Below are positions 44,965 through 54,900 of a stretch of DNA of 64,000 nucleotides, one piece after another (position 1 is the first letter of the stretch; each line of letters begins with the position of its first letter). The notes beneath the pieces are model-generated. The model ran no database searches and was not told the origin of the DNA. It saw only the letters and a program-made list of their open reading frames with translations. This DNA is from an uncultured Schlesneria sp. (GTDB taxonomy: Bacteria > Planctomycetota > Planctomycetia > Planctomycetales > Planctomycetaceae), in assembly GCA_903899985.1 (NCBI GenBank), contig CAIULL010000076.1, positions 62,001 through 126,000 on the forward strand, in the 5' to 3' direction. The position numbers and the translations under genes are program-made.

Positions 44965-46872
44965 CTAAATCGCCGAAACCAGCCATTTCTTTAATTCGGA
45001 TTCGAGTTCCACAAGACACTGCTGACCCAGCTTTTTGGCTTCGCTCAGGCGTAGCTCGGGCGAGACATTCGCGAACAGATAGAACTTGATCTTCGGTTCG
45101 GTTCCTGACGGACGACCTGCAAGAGTCACCCGACATGGGCCGGATTGACCTTCCAGAATCAGCAAATCTCCTGAGGGTTGCGGCAGGTCCGCCTGGACGG
45201 TGTTGGATGGAAGCGACTTCACGACGTGCCGCTGATAGTCCTTTACCGTTTCAAATGAGATTGAACCTAAAGATGCCGGGGTACGCTCTCTCAGGGCCTG
45301 CATCATCTGGGCGATCTGGCTGCTCCCTTGAGCACCAGGACACGTCTGGACGAACTGCACCTCGTGGTAGAAACCGTGCCGAACATACAGTTCATCAAGC
45401 CGGTCGACTAAGGTCTTTCCTTTGGTCTTCAGTTCGCTCGCCAACTCCAGCGCGAAGATTGCTGCCACACAGGCGTCTTTGTCACGGCAATACGAACCCA
45501 CCATATAGCCGACGGACTCTTCCGCTGCGAAGACGAATCGATCTGCGCCGTTCGCGTCGATTGCCCCGGCGATCCATTTAAAGCCCACCAGCAGATCACG
45601 AATGACGCGGACTCCGTAAGCATGACCGATTGGTACGAGCATTGGAGTGGTGACAAGCGTCTCCAGAAGAAAGTGATCGGGTGACAACGTTTTCGAGGCG
45701 GCTCGTTTGGAAAGGATGTAATCTGCCAGTAAAGCTCCGAGTTGGTTACCCGACAGACAGGTAAATTCATTACCTTGAGTTCGTACTGCCACGGCGAGAC
45801 GGTCGGCATCGGGATCTGACGCCAGCACAAGAGCATGTCCGTTCGCCTTCGCGAAGTCGATCGCGGGGCGAAGTGCCTGGGGTCGTTCCGGGTTTGGCAA
45901 ATGATCGGGGACGTTGGGAAACGAACCATCCTGAGAACATTGGGGCTCATATAGTTCAACATCCTGATAGCCCGCCTGTAAAATTGAGCGATAGATTGAT
46001 GAAGCGCCGACACCGTGCATGGGTGTGTAAAGGGCACGGATCGAGCGCGCGGATGACAGGCTCAACGCACAGACTTCGTTGATATAAGCCTGATCAACGT
46101 CGAGATCCTTTGTCCCGGAAAGAATCACGATCTTCCCCTCTTTCACTGCAACGTCGAAATCGGCGATGGGGATTTCTTCGCTGGCGTCGACACAAGCGAT
46201 AATCCCTTGATCATGAGGGGGAAGAACTTGACCGCCTGTACTCCAATAGGCTTTGAAGCCATTGTCGCCTGGCGGATTGTGAGAGGCGGAAATCATGACG
46301 CCGGTATCACACTTCAGATGTCGAACGGCAAATGAGAGTTCTGGGGTAGCGCGCGGTTCAGGAAAGAAAAAGACTTGAAAGCCATGAGCGGCCAGGATCG
46401 ATGCCGTTAAGCGGGCGAATTCTGTCGAGCGGTGTCGCGTGTCACGGGCAACAACAGCTCGCAAGCCCGTCGCATGGTCATCAGCTTGAGCATCCCTCGA
46501 GACCACGTGCGCACTTCCATCGTTAACACCGTTCAGGACAACGGGGCTGGCCATTCGCTGAACGTAGACAGCCAAACCATGAGCCGATTCAGCAATCGTG
46601 CGCGCATTAATTGTCGCCGAGCCGATTTCGCTCATTGGCCCCCTTCGGCCACCGGTACCAAACGGAATTCGTTCCCAGAATAAACGATCCAGTTCCGCAA
46701 AGTTGGCTTCTTCAATAAGTCGCAACAGCGGATCGCGATATTCGGCATAATACGGCTCCGTCAACCACCGTTTCACGTTGTTCCCGGATGCTGGCGTCAA
46801 CTGTCCGGCATGTACCGCCAAGTCGACAGCGCTGCCTGCCGTTTCAATTCTCCGAACGTTGTCGTTTGACAT
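44965..46872 (-). CDS. Phosphoglucomutase/phosphomannomutase family enzyme
   Basis: 635 residues with the four alpha-D-phosphohexomutase sites: the phosphoserine loop SASHNPPGDNGFK (Ser in S-H-N-P), the metal loop DPDADRLAVAV, the sugar loop EESVGY, and the phosphate-binding RPSGTEPKIKFYLF. It interconverts 1- and 6-phosphates of glucose or mannose. The longer size fits the PgcA-type subgroup rather than ManB. The adjacent divergent ManC gene suggests supply of mannose-1-phosphate or glucose-1-phosphate for nucleotide sugars. It is transcribed alone. Confidence 0.9.
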   Translation of the reverse strand: MSNDNVRRIETAGSAVDLAVHAGQLTPASGNNVKRWLTEPYYAEYRDPLLRLIEEANFAELDRLFWERIPFGTGGRRGPMSEIGSATINARTIAESAHGLAVYVQRMASPVVLNGVNDGSAHVVSRDAQADDHATGLRAVVARDTRHRSTEFARLTASILAAHGFQVFFFPEPRATPELSFAVRHLKCDTGVMISASHNPPGDNGFKAYWSTGGQVLPPHDQGIIACVDASEEIPIADFDVAVKEGKIVILSGTKDLDVDQAYINEVCALSLSSARSIRALYTPMHGVGASSIYRSILQAGYQDVELYEPQCSQDGSFPNVPDHLPNPERPQALRPAIDFAKANGHALVLASDPDADRLAVAVRTQGNEFTCLSGNQLGALLADYILSKRAASKTLSPDHFLLETLVTTPMLVPIGHAYGVRVIRDLLVGFKWIAGAIDANGADRFVFAAEESVGYMVGSYCRDKDACVAAIFALELASELKTKGKTLVDRLDELYVRHGFYHEVQFVQTCPGAQGSSQIAQMMQALRERTPASLGSISFETVKDYQRHVVKSLPSNTVQADLPQPSGDLLILEGQSGPCRVTLAGRPSGTEPKIKFYLFANVSPELRLSEAKKLGQQCLVELESELKKWLVSAI

Positions 46873-46946
46873 CTGTTGCTTCCTGTATTCATGATGCCTG
46901 CAGAACGGCGGTGAACAGTTGTGTCGTCAATCTACTTCATCAGATT

Positions 46947-47036
46947 GCCACTGCATGACTAAGTTCGTTTATGCAGTGCATTTTGATCGGCGGAAGAGAC
47001 GATACTGCTTCTCCGAAGACTCCGACGCAGTGGCAC
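46947..47036. repeat. ~100-bp palindromic dispersed repeat, copy 3
   Basis: Runs TTGCCACTGC...GCAGTGGCAC in the 391-bp spacer between the phosphohexomutase and manC. Its right side (CTGCTTCTCCGAAGAC) matches copies 1 and 2, and the following AGAATCC.GATTGA also matches copy 1. No gene was seen in the rest of 46873-47263. Confidence 0.75.
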
Positions 47037-47263
47037 AGAATCCTGATTGAGAAGTTTGACAAAGCGCTGACGGGACTTCAATGACTTCGAGACTCGCTAG
47101 AAAATAAAACGATTCAAAGCGAAGGGAAAAGATTCGAGTGGAAAACGATCCCCATGTTGAACGCGAATCAGAACGCATAACCGGGGCGGGCGTGATAATC
47201 AGGCTCTTTCAGAGTTCCTGAGAGCTGAACGAAATTGAATGAATTTAACCAAGGAATCTTGAA

Positions 47264-48343
47264 ATGTTACACGCAGTCATCATGGCGGGGGGATCGGGAA
47301 CCAGGTTCTGGCCGCAAAGTCGACGCGAACTCCCAAAACAGTTCTTGCGAATGACGGGGAACCAGACGCTCATTCAGCAGACTGCCGATCGATGTCAGCC
47401 CGCGATTTCGCCCGAGCACATCTGGGTCGTAACGGGGGCCGCTCACGCCGTGGAAACGGCACGACAACTTTCCAACATCCCGGGAAATCAGATTCTGGTC
47501 GAACCCTGTGGCCGCAACACGGCTCCCTGTATTGGTTTGGCGGCCATCGAATTGCTGGCGTCGGACCCCAACGCGATCATGCTCGTCACGCCTGCAGATC
47601 ATGTCATCAGTCCCAATGAGAAATTTCAACAGGCTGTCGCGCAAGCGGTCAGCCTCATTGAAGCAGAACCCTCAACATTCGTTCTCTTTGGTGTCGAACC
47701 GACCTATCCCTCCACGGGTTTTGGATACATCCAGCGTGGCGAGAGACTGGTGACGACGTCGTGCCCAACGTACCGGGTGAAAAGCTTCAACGAGAAGCCG
47801 AATCAACTGACGGCAGCAAGATTCATGGCAACCAGCGAATATTACTGGAATTGCGGTATCTTCGTCTGGCGCGCACAAACGATTCTGGATGCACTGAAAA
47901 AGTTCTCGCCAGAAATCTTTGATCGACTGGAAAAAATCCGTCCGGGTATCCAAACCGGTCATGCTCAGGTCCTGCTGGAGAGAGAATTCCCGCTCATGCC
48001 GTCTATTTCGATTGACTATGCGGTCCTTGAAAAAGCGGCCGATCAAGTCTGTGTGCTGGAAGCTCCGTTTGAATGGGATGATGTCGGCAGCTGGCAGGCA
48101 CTTCCAAGACTGTTTCCAACCGACGGTGACGGAAATACGATCGATGGACTTTGTTGCAGCGTCGACTCATCGGGATGCATTGTCCGATCCGATGCCGAAC
48201 ACTTGATTGCCACGATTGGGGTCAAGGATCTGATCATCGTGCATACGGCAACAGCAACGCTCGTCGCAGACAAACGGGATGAAGGGGCGATCAAAAAGCT
48301 GATTGCCGAACTCGAAAAGCGAGGATTGACCGCTTACCTTTGA
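47264..48343 (+). CDS. manC: Mannose-1-phosphate guanylyltransferase
   Basis: 359 residues: VIMAGGSGTRFWPQSRRELPKQFL (nucleotide-sugar pyrophosphorylase signature), VTPADHVI, FGYIQRGE, FNEKPN and WNCGIFVW, all conserved in ManC. It makes GDP-mannose from GTP and mannose-1-phosphate. The isomerase half found in bifunctional enzymes is absent. The enzyme is cytoplasmic. It is divergent from a phosphohexomutase gene and convergent with murD, 5 bp apart at the 3' ends. Confidence 0.92.
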   Translation: MLHAVIMAGGSGTRFWPQSRRELPKQFLRMTGNQTLIQQTADRCQPAISPEHIWVVTGAAHAVETARQLSNIPGNQILVEPCGRNTAPCIGLAAIELLASDPNAIMLVTPADHVISPNEKFQQAVAQAVSLIEAEPSTFVLFGVEPTYPSTGFGYIQRGERLVTTSCPTYRVKSFNEKPNQLTAARFMATSEYYWNCGIFVWRAQTILDALKKFSPEIFDRLEKIRPGIQTGHAQVLLEREFPLMPSISIDYAVLEKAADQVCVLEAPFEWDDVGSWQALPRLFPTDGDGNTIDGLCCSVDSSGCIVRSDAEHLIATIGVKDLIIVHTATATLVADKRDEGAIKKLIAELEKRGLTAYL

Positions 48344-48348
48344 GCTGA

Positions 48349-49770
48349 TCAAGGCTGGCTCGCCGCATATTGTCGGACCAGTTCCGTGAACTGAGCACCT
48401 CGATCCGCGAAATTCCGGAACCAGTCGTAGCTGGCACAACCGGGCGAAAGCAGGATCACATCCCCCGGTGCCGAATGTTCCACGGCCCACTCGAAAGCGG
48501 CGACGAACGAAGTTTGTGGCAATGAAACTTCACAGTTATTTGACTGATTGGCTTCGATCATTTCGCGTAATGTCACTGCGGTCTGTCCCATCAGTGAAAC
48601 CGCTTTGGCGTGGTGCGCAATGGAAGCAGCCATCTGGCTCAGATCAACGTGCTTATCGTATCCCCCCGCCAGAAGGACGATCGGGGCATCGAACGCCGAT
48701 AATGCCACTTCGGCCGATTCTGGTGTGGTTGCCAACGAGTCATTATAAAAACGTCGGCCTGCCACTTCGGCGATGAATTGCAATCGATGCGGTAACGGTT
48801 GGTAATTCTCGATCCCCTGCTGCACACTTTCCGCATCGGCACCGACGGATACAGTCGCAGCGATCGCCGCCAGAGCGTTCGCCACATTATGCCTCCCCGG
48901 CAACTTGAGCCAATCCAGCAGTGGCCAGCGCACTTCGCCCCCATTGAGACGAACGACCGCCTGGCGATTTTCGAAGAAAACGCCATTTTGGCCGGTACTA
49001 CCAAGTCCGAATTCCAGGCGACGACCACGCACGGGCCACTGGCTGACATCAGCGTCGTCCGCATTCAGTACGGCAGTGTCCTGTTCTGTCTGCCAGCGAA
49101 GAATTGCCTGCTTGGCCTGACGATAGTCATCCAGGTCAACGTGCCAGTCGAGATGATTCGGAGCAAAATTGGTGACGACCGCAACCTGTGGGCTCGCTTG
49201 TAGACGATTGATGTCGGCCAGTTGAAAGCTGCTTAATTCGAGTACGACCAGATCGTCTGGCTGTATTTGATCGACCAGAGGCAACAGGCTGGATCCGATA
49301 TTTCCACCCAACCAGGCTCGACGACCCGGTTGACGTTGCAGAAATTTTTCAATAATCGAATGAATCATCGCCGTCGTGGTTGATTTACCGTTACTACCAG
49401 TCACGGCAATGACCTTTGCCCGATTCCATTTCCAGAAAAGGTTCATTTCACTCGTGGTGGGAACCCCGGCACTGATCGCTTCGTTCAGAAAGGGACAGTC
49501 ACGCTTCACTGCCGGGTTCACGACGACGAGATCGGCTGAACGGAAATCACTTTTGTCATGATGCCCGAGGACAAGTCGGTCAGGGGGGGTCTCTTTAAGT
49601 TCGGCCAGTGAGTCCGTCAGCTTTTCGACCGGTCGTAGATCTGTCACGGTGACTAAAGCACCTCGAGAGACGAGGAACTTCACCGCGCCGATACCACCAC
49701 CAAACGAACCAAGCCCCATCACTAAGACGCGTCGTTGACGATAGTCATCAAAATCGTGATCAAAGATCAT
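48349..49770 (-). CDS. murD: UDP-N-acetylmuramoylalanine--D-glutamate ligase
   Basis: 473 residues, with a Rossmann start (RRVLVMGLGSFGGG), the Mur ligase ATP loop VTGSNGKSTTTAM, VLELSSFQL, NFAPNHLDWH, GRHNVANALAA, and the C-terminal GGYDKHVDL. It adds D-glutamate to UDP-MurNAc-L-Ala, so the organism makes peptidoglycan precursors. Where E. coli has NDSKATN, this has NDSLATTPES, a variant I recall from other phyla. Its ATG overlaps the HAD stop as ATGA (49767-49770). Confidence 0.9.
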   Translation of the reverse strand: MIFDHDFDDYRQRRVLVMGLGSFGGGIGAVKFLVSRGALVTVTDLRPVEKLTDSLAELKETPPDRLVLGHHDKSDFRSADLVVVNPAVKRDCPFLNEAISAGVPTTSEMNLFWKWNRAKVIAVTGSNGKSTTTAMIHSIIEKFLQRQPGRRAWLGGNIGSSLLPLVDQIQPDDLVVLELSSFQLADINRLQASPQVAVVTNFAPNHLDWHVDLDDYRQAKQAILRWQTEQDTAVLNADDADVSQWPVRGRRLEFGLGSTGQNGVFFENRQAVVRLNGGEVRWPLLDWLKLPGRHNVANALAAIAATVSVGADAESVQQGIENYQPLPHRLQFIAEVAGRRFYNDSLATTPESAEVALSAFDAPIVLLAGGYDKHVDLSQMAASIAHHAKAVSLMGQTAVTLREMIEANQSNNCEVSLPQTSFVAAFEWAVEHSAPGDVILLSPGCASYDWFRNFADRGAQFTELVRQYAASQP

Positions 49771-50375
49771 TCGTCACCTGTTGCCAACTGCTCCAGCAGT
49801 TTTACGGCCTCTCGAAAATCTCGCAGAATGAAATCGGCTTCACTTGCAAAGGTAGGGGTGTCGTTCGGTGCGAATAAGACGCTACGCATCCCGGCTCGTC
49901 TGCCGGCCTGAAGATCAAAAAGATAGTCTCCGATCACGATGATCTGATGAACCGGTAGACCCCAACGATCAGCGATCAGTCGGACTCCAGCGGGATCGGG
50001 TTTGGGAGGGGCGTCTTCCCGCGTCACGATTTGTGAAAAACGAAGTCCCCAACGATTGAGTGTCCGTTCCGTCGTTTCTCGTGAATTTCGAGTCAACACG
50101 GCGGTCGAAATCCCTAACTTATTGACATGACTGAGAAACTCTAACACTCCTTCAAAAAGGACTGATTCGTCTGCCCCGCGCAATTCATGAGTCCGCAACA
50201 CTTCCAGCATCCGATGTCGCACTGGACCGTCGGGGATGCTTGCCAATCCTTCCAGGATCGGGACACCTGTTGGCAGACCCATCTCATGCCGCATCGCGTC
50301 AAAATCGAGCCGCGAATCGACCAGAGTTCCATCCATATCAAAGATGATTCCACGCACTTGAGGCATGCTGTCCAT
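49767..50375 (-). CDS. HAD family hydrolase (phosphoglycolate phosphatase-like)
   Basis: 202 residues with all HAD motifs: FDMDGTLVDS (motif I, DxDGT), TAVLTRNS (motif II), PPKPDP (motif III Lys) and VIGDYLFDLQAG (motif IV). The cap is small and helical (class C1). The substrate is probably a small phosphate ester such as phosphoglycolate. Its 3' end overlaps murD by four bases, so the two are translated together. It could clear a by-product of cell-wall synthesis, but that is inference. Confidence 0.87.
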   Translation of the reverse strand: MDSMPQVRGIIFDMDGTLVDSRLDFDAMRHEMGLPTGVPILEGLASIPDGPVRHRMLEVLRTHELRGADESVLFEGVLEFLSHVNKLGISTAVLTRNSRETTERTLNRWGLRFSQIVTREDAPPKPDPAGVRLIADRWGLPVHQIIVIGDYLFDLQAGRRAGMRSVLFAPNDTPTFASEADFILRDFREAVKLLEQLATGDE

Positions 50376-50379
50376 CGAT

Positions 50380-51099
50380 CTAATGAGAGAAATCCATCAT
50401 GGTCTTGAACGAGCCAACTCGTACAGACTCGCGACTGGCGAACGGCTCGCCGAACTTGCGGCCAATCGACCAGCCCCAGTAACGAGCTCGATCACGGATA
50501 TCGTCGAGTGGTGAAGGATATTCCTGGCTGCGTCCAGTGATGAATTGACTCTCATAGCAACGTGCGGATTCTAGTTTTTCCTCAATGGAATCACTGATAT
50601 CGAAAACAAAGGCGGGCTGCGGATGAACTCGAAGATGAACACTGAAATAGTAAAATATCTGTGGTGGGTGAAATGGTTCGCCCGGCATATCAGTTCGGGA
50701 CAACTTGGACCAGAAACGAGACGCTTCAATCAGGCTGGTCGCCGCGACGTGGTCTGGATGACTATCCTCCCAGTAGGGTGCGAGCAATATCCTGGGTTTT
50801 GTTAATCGAAAAATCGTTGCCAACTGACGACGTGCAGCAAGTGTATGTTCCAGAGTCCGATTGGGTAGACCGAGGTTGTGCCTCCAGTCCAATTGCAATG
50901 CCTTCGTTGCGGCCGCTGTCTCCCTGGCACGAATTTCTGGCGAGCCATGCGGAGTTGGTTCGCCATTTGTCAAATCGAGTACGCCAACGCGAAGTCCCTG
51001 ACGATGGCATGCGACAAGTGTGCCACCGACGCTGATCTCGGCATCGTCGGGATGAGGCGCGATAGCGAGGATGTCCAGAGGATGTTCCAACGACTGCAT
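50380..51099 (-). CDS. bshB1: N-acetylglucosaminyl-malate deacetylase BshB1
   Basis: 239 residues matching BshB1 along its length: LDILAIAPHPDDAEISVGGTL (zinc-binding HPDD), DLTNGE, NLGLPNR, LLAPYWEDSHPDHV, FVFDISDSIEEKLESARCYESQF, and the ending RARYWGWSIGRKFGEPF. It removes the acetyl group in bacillithiol synthesis. Neither BshA nor BshC is in the window, but a low-molecular-weight thiol of the bacillithiol type is implied. It is four bp upstream of the HAD gene on the same strand, so one bshB1-HAD-murD operon is likely. Confidence 0.88.
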   Translation of the reverse strand: MQSLEHPLDILAIAPHPDDAEISVGGTLVACHRQGLRVGVLDLTNGEPTPHGSPEIRARETAAATKALQLDWRHNLGLPNRTLEHTLAARRQLATIFRLTKPRILLAPYWEDSHPDHVAATSLIEASRFWSKLSRTDMPGEPFHPPQIFYYFSVHLRVHPQPAFVFDISDSIEEKLESARCYESQFITGRSQEYPSPLDDIRDRARYWGWSIGRKFGEPFASRESVRVGSFKTMMDFSH

Positions 51100-51216
51100 A
51101 AAAATTCATCTCGACATGATTGACGTTTTTTGAGATAAGCCGCGCTGCTGATCTCCCAAATCCCTGTTTTCACAATTTCCGCCGAGCTTACCTCCGCAAA
51201 CGCGTGGAGCCTAGTC

Positions 51217-51483
51217 ATGCTGCGCCGCCATGGTTTGATTCTGTTGTCGTTCGCCCTGATTAACGGCCTGTCATTGGGTTGTTCAACGATGGGCATTAAA
51301 AACGGTGTTCCCTATTTTTCCAAGAAGGAACAATGGGAACCGGATGTTGAAGAGGACAAGTGGGCCTCCGTCGGCAAACAAGCGCGAGGCAATCGTGCTC
51401 TGGATGACGAGAACGACCCCGTCAAGCCATTCCTCATGTCCAAACAAGCACAGGATATTGAACGAAATCTCGGGTATAAGTAG
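51217..51483 (+). CDS. Small lipoprotein
   Basis: 88 residues with a signal peptide and lipobox (LINGLSLGC: L-S-L-G-C), then a charged mature part of about 65 residues without a known domain. GGAG lies seven bases before the ATG. It is probably anchored in a membrane by an N-terminal lipid. It is divergent from bshB1. Function unknown. Confidence 0.7.
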   Translation: MLRRHGLILLSFALINGLSLGCSTMGIKNGVPYFSKKEQWEPDVEEDKWASVGKQARGNRALDDENDPVKPFLMSKQAQDIERNLGYK

Positions 51484-51708
51484 CCGTATCATGGGCTTTA
51501 ACCCGTGTTCAAAAGAAAGAGAGGATCAGGCGTTCAAATTTCAAATTTGACCAATGGAATGTCGTCTTAAAAAGGCATCTCTTGCCAATTTTGATAGCAG
51601 GACAACCGACCCCAGAACAGCGAGCCCACAGTCAAACTTGACTCATGATTTCATGAGGTGGGGTTTTGGATTTTCGGCAGTCAACGAGTCCAATTCTGGC
51701 TGCACGTG

Positions 51709-51753
51709 CAAAGGCCCTTTAACCACCCGCATGGAGGGGATGGGATTGCGGTT
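51709..51753. repeat. GC-rich dispersed repeat overlapping a gene end
   Basis: AAAGGCCCTTTAACCACC...GGGATTGCGGTT belongs to the family at 40331, 54901 and 55003. It spans the stop codon of the Kef antiporter (TTA at 51719-51721 on this strand), so the last ~10 residues of that protein are encoded by the repeat. Confidence 0.65.
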
Positions 51754-53167
51754 CACCGCCAGAAACCAATTTTCGCAGAATCGGCGCGGTAGCGATCGTT
51801 GTAACCAGCGCCATGATGACCATCATGGCGAACAGTTTGGGTGAGATCACCCCCAGCGACAGTCCGATGTTCAGCACGATCAGCTCCATCAAGCCTCGAG
51901 TGTTCATCAGAATTCCCAGTGCAGCCGATGTCCGCCAGTCGATTCCCATAAAACGCGCGGCGAGGATTGTTCCGCCAAACTTTCCAACCGTCGCCACGAG
52001 AATGATCGCGCCACAGATCAGCCAACTGTCGAAACCGTTGATCAGACCAATCCGTGTGTTCATCCCTGTGATGGCAAAAAAAGCGGGCAGCAGCATGATG
52101 GTGACAACATCATGCAATTTCTGGCTCAATTCCTTACTAACACGGCTGTCGTGGGGGATGATTGCACCGAGCAGGAACGCGCCGAAAACCGCGTGAATTC
52201 CAATTGCTTCGGTCGCCAACGAAGCGCACAACAAGGCGATCAATAACACTGGCGTTGTCCGTTGATCCAGCCCGCGAAGTTCCGCCCAGGCGATCCACCT
52301 CAGCAACAAAGGTCGCGCAACCAGAAACATCAGGGCGATAAACGTGACCGTGGCGACGGCAACAATGACTGCGTCGCCGATCTGAGCTTTCGCAACCCCA
52401 ACGACAAACGCCAGGAGACACCACGCCGTAACATCGTCCGTTGCGGCACAACTGAGTGCAATCACGCCCAGGTCGGTCTGATCTAAACGCTGATCTGTCA
52501 GAATTCGAGCAAGGATGGGAAATGCGGTAATCGACATCGCCACCCCGAGGAACAAAGCGAAGCTCGTAAACGGGACATCGCTTGTTGATAGCATCGGATA
52601 CAGCCACAAAGCGATCAAAGCCCCGAGAACGAATGGAACGACGATGCTGGCGTGTGAGATCGCAATCGCGGCTTTCGCCTGCCTGCCGACTTTCTGAAGA
52701 TTGAGTTCGAGCCCGACGATGAACATGTACAGAACCACCCCCAATTGGGCGATCGTTTTTAATGACGAGACAACCAATTCATGCGGATCTGTCGAAGAAT
52801 CAGGAATCAGGAAGTGCATCGCAGCTGGAAAACAGGCTCCAAGTATCGAAGGACCAAGTACGATCCCCGCGATGACTTCTCCAATGACTGCAGGCTGATG
52901 AAAACGCTTCAGAACCCAGGCGAACAGGTTTCCCATAGCAATCACAGCAGCAAGGGTAGCCAGGACGTGGGCGACCACATTGACGTCCGACGATTTTGAA
53001 ACGCCAGTCGTTATCGAGGCTCCCGTCGCAGCTGGAGCTTTCAGCTCGTGTCCAATCCCCTGAATCCACCAGAATGAAGCGATCGCGCCAGCAAGCAGCA
53101 GAAAATAAAACGTCAAGAATGTCCCGAATTCGGATCGGGGTTGGGAGTTTGAGGATGCCGTACTCAT
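51719..53167 (-). CDS. Cation:proton antiporter, Kef/CPA2 type
   Basis: 482 residues with 12-13 hydrophobic helices and CPA2 motifs: VIGEVIAGIVLGPSILG, IVGLELNLQKV, SITAFPILARIL, and AATDDVTAWCLLAF (the ion-binding Asp pair, TDD). It exchanges protons for K+ or Na+ across the inner membrane. It lacks a TrkA-N/RCK domain, so it is the short form. The C-terminus ends in HPLHAGG, contributed by a dispersed repeat. It is transcribed alone. Confidence 0.88.
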   Translation of the reverse strand: MSTASSNSQPRSEFGTFLTFYFLLLAGAIASFWWIQGIGHELKAPAATGASITTGVSKSSDVNVVAHVLATLAAVIAMGNLFAWVLKRFHQPAVIGEVIAGIVLGPSILGACFPAAMHFLIPDSSTDPHELVVSSLKTIAQLGVVLYMFIVGLELNLQKVGRQAKAAIAISHASIVVPFVLGALIALWLYPMLSTSDVPFTSFALFLGVAMSITAFPILARILTDQRLDQTDLGVIALSCAATDDVTAWCLLAFVVGVAKAQIGDAVIVAVATVTFIALMFLVARPLLLRWIAWAELRGLDQRTTPVLLIALLCASLATEAIGIHAVFGAFLLGAIIPHDSRVSKELSQKLHDVVTIMLLPAFFAITGMNTRIGLINGFDSWLICGAIILVATVGKFGGTILAARFMGIDWRTSAALGILMNTRGLMELIVLNIGLSLGVISPKLFAMMVIMALVTTIATAPILRKLVSGGEPQSHPLHAGG

Positions 53168-53642
53168 CAGAAGAACGATTCAAAGAATTCGGTCAGTCGT
53201 TTACGCAATCGCGGTAACATAACCCGCACAACGCTTAACGAATTATATTTGTTTAAACAACTATCGTCAAGACGATAGTTGCTACTGATTGAATTACAGC
53301 TTTTGCGTTTGGTTATGAACGGAATTAATTAGTGTTCTTAAGTACATTATTACACTCGCGATGGCACACGCACACGGATTTTTGGAAATTTTTCAATTTT
53401 TCGCGTCATGAATTCGGGTTCCCGGATAATTCATCATTAATTCATCTAAACAATCTCTATTTCTACGGTTTTCCACAATCAAATCATCGCATTCGAGCCT
53501 GATTTTGATCGTGGTGACATTAAAGATTATGGTTCTCAGGGATTACCTGGGCTGCCCAGTCGTTTTATTTTCACAAGTGTTTCTCTTGGCCCGAATTACG
53601 GTTTACCAAGTTTTCTCGGTGGTGTTTTTGAAGGAGTCTGTC
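53168..53642. promoter_or_regulatory. AT-rich upstream region with an 11-bp palindrome
   Basis: CAACTATCGTC (53258-53268) and GACGATAGTTG (53271-53281) are exact inverted arms around AA. The surrounding 475 bp is AT-rich, holds no gene, and lies before the DUF1559 module, so the dyad could be an operator or a stop for a short transcript. Confidence 0.4.
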
Positions 53643-54815
53643 GTGGATTTATCTCATTCTGGTTCTCCGTCTCGTCGAAGCAGAGGGTTTACGCTCATCG
53701 AACTGTTGGTCGTAATCGCCATTATCGCGGTTCTGATTGCGCTGTTGTTGCCCGCGGTCCAACAGGCTCGCGAAGCCGCTCGACGGACTCAATGCAAGAA
53801 CAACCTGAAGCAACTCGGTCTGGCGCTTCACAACTACGAGAGCTCTTTTGGCCAGTTTCCAATGCCCGCCGTCTGGTCTGTCAACGTGACTAGCGGCTCG
53901 AACGGAGATCCCTCCTACGGGTTGGCGTGGAGCATGGCGATCCTCCCTTACATGGATCAGGCCGCCCTTTTCAACTCGTTCGATTTTAGTCGTCCCATCT
54001 GGTCCGGCGCAAATAATCAAGCATTGATCGCGAAAACATTGCCTGCCCATATTTGTCCATCAACCCCATCAATTCCACTGGCGCCGACAACCTGGCTTGC
54101 CAGTCCACTTCGTGGAAACCCAAGTTACGGGTTGGCACCATCGTCCGATATCGTGGTTCCCGGTTGGGGTCGATCGGATTACATCGTTCCGACCGACGTT
54201 CGTAGTCCGTTGTATTACAGCTTGACAAATGGCAGCACTGCGACCCGTCACGGATTCTTTTACGCAGGTGACGCCTTCGGTAGCGCGGTTGTTGCTGATA
54301 CAAACGTCGGCACTCAAGCCGCCGTCGCGGCGAAGGGTTATCAAGACGGTTCACCGACCGTTGCCAAAGTATTGGATGGTCTCTCCAATACGATTATGGT
54401 TGCGGAAAAAGCAGGTCGCAATCAGTTGTGGGAAAAGGGTCAACTCTTCACCGCCGGAACTCCTGATGCTGACTCGGGCGGAACCTCAGATTTTCTCGCT
54501 TACCTTTCGAATCAGAATAACTACGCCGGTGGTGGCTGGGCAGACCCAAACAACGCCGAATGGCTCGATGGTTCCAACCGGAACGGTATGGTCGGCAGCT
54601 ATAATAAAACAGCTAACGGCGATGGTTCTCAGGTCAATTCCTGTCCGATCAACTGCAATAACCTGACAGCTCACTCGTGGTATTCATGGCACATCGGCAG
54701 CATTAACGTCGCCATGGGTGATGGCAGCGTGCGGACAATCAACGAAAATATCTCGGATAACGTGCTTGCCAATGCCATCACGCGAGCCGGTGGTGAAGTT
54801 CCAGGCGAATTCTAA
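53643..54815 (+). CDS. DUF1559 pseudopilin-like protein, first copy
   Basis: About 390 residues starting at GTG 53643 (GAAGGAG six bases upstream). After a short basic leader comes the type IV prepilin-type site [44 protein letters not shown] (cleavage after Gly, Phe +1, Glu +5). The large C-terminal domain has the DUF1559 (SBP_bac_10) pattern, ending in [14 protein letters not shown]. Hundreds of paralogues occur per planctomycete genome. Assembly in an unusual pseudopilus or surface role is inferred. The ORF can be read further upstream to 53505, but without a leader. A terminator follows. Confidence 0.92.
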   Translation: MDLSHSGSPSRRSRGFTLIELLVVIAIIAVLIALLLPAVQQAREAARRTQCKNNLKQLGLALHNYESSFGQFPMPAVWSVNVTSGSNGDPSYGLAWSMAILPYMDQAALFNSFDFSRPIWSGANNQALIAKTLPAHICPSTPSIPLAPTTWLASPLRGNPSYGLAPSSDIVVPGWGRSDYIVPTDVRSPLYYSLTNGSTATRHGFFYAGDAFGSAVVADTNVGTQAAVAAKGYQDGSPTVAKVLDGLSNTIMVAEKAGRNQLWEKGQLFTAGTPDADSGGTSDFLAYLSNQNNYAGGGWADPNNAEWLDGSNRNGMVGSYNKTANGDGSQVNSCPINCNNLTAHSWYSWHIGSINVAMGDGSVRTINENISDNVLANAITRAGGEVPGEF

Positions 54816-54844
54816 GATTGATATCGCTGATGTCGGTTTTTATG

Positions 54845-54886
54845 TCCGCCTGGTTTTCAGCTTACTGTGAACCAGGCGGATTTTGT
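54845..54886 (+). terminator. Rho-independent terminator
   Basis: TCCGCCTGGTT (54845-54855) and AACCAGGCGGA (54870-54880) pair exactly over 11 bp around a 14-base loop and are followed by TTTTGT. This is 30 bp past the DUF1559 stop, so it should end that transcript before the lipoprotein gene. Confidence 0.75.
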
Positions 54887-54900
54887 CATCACAATCAAAT

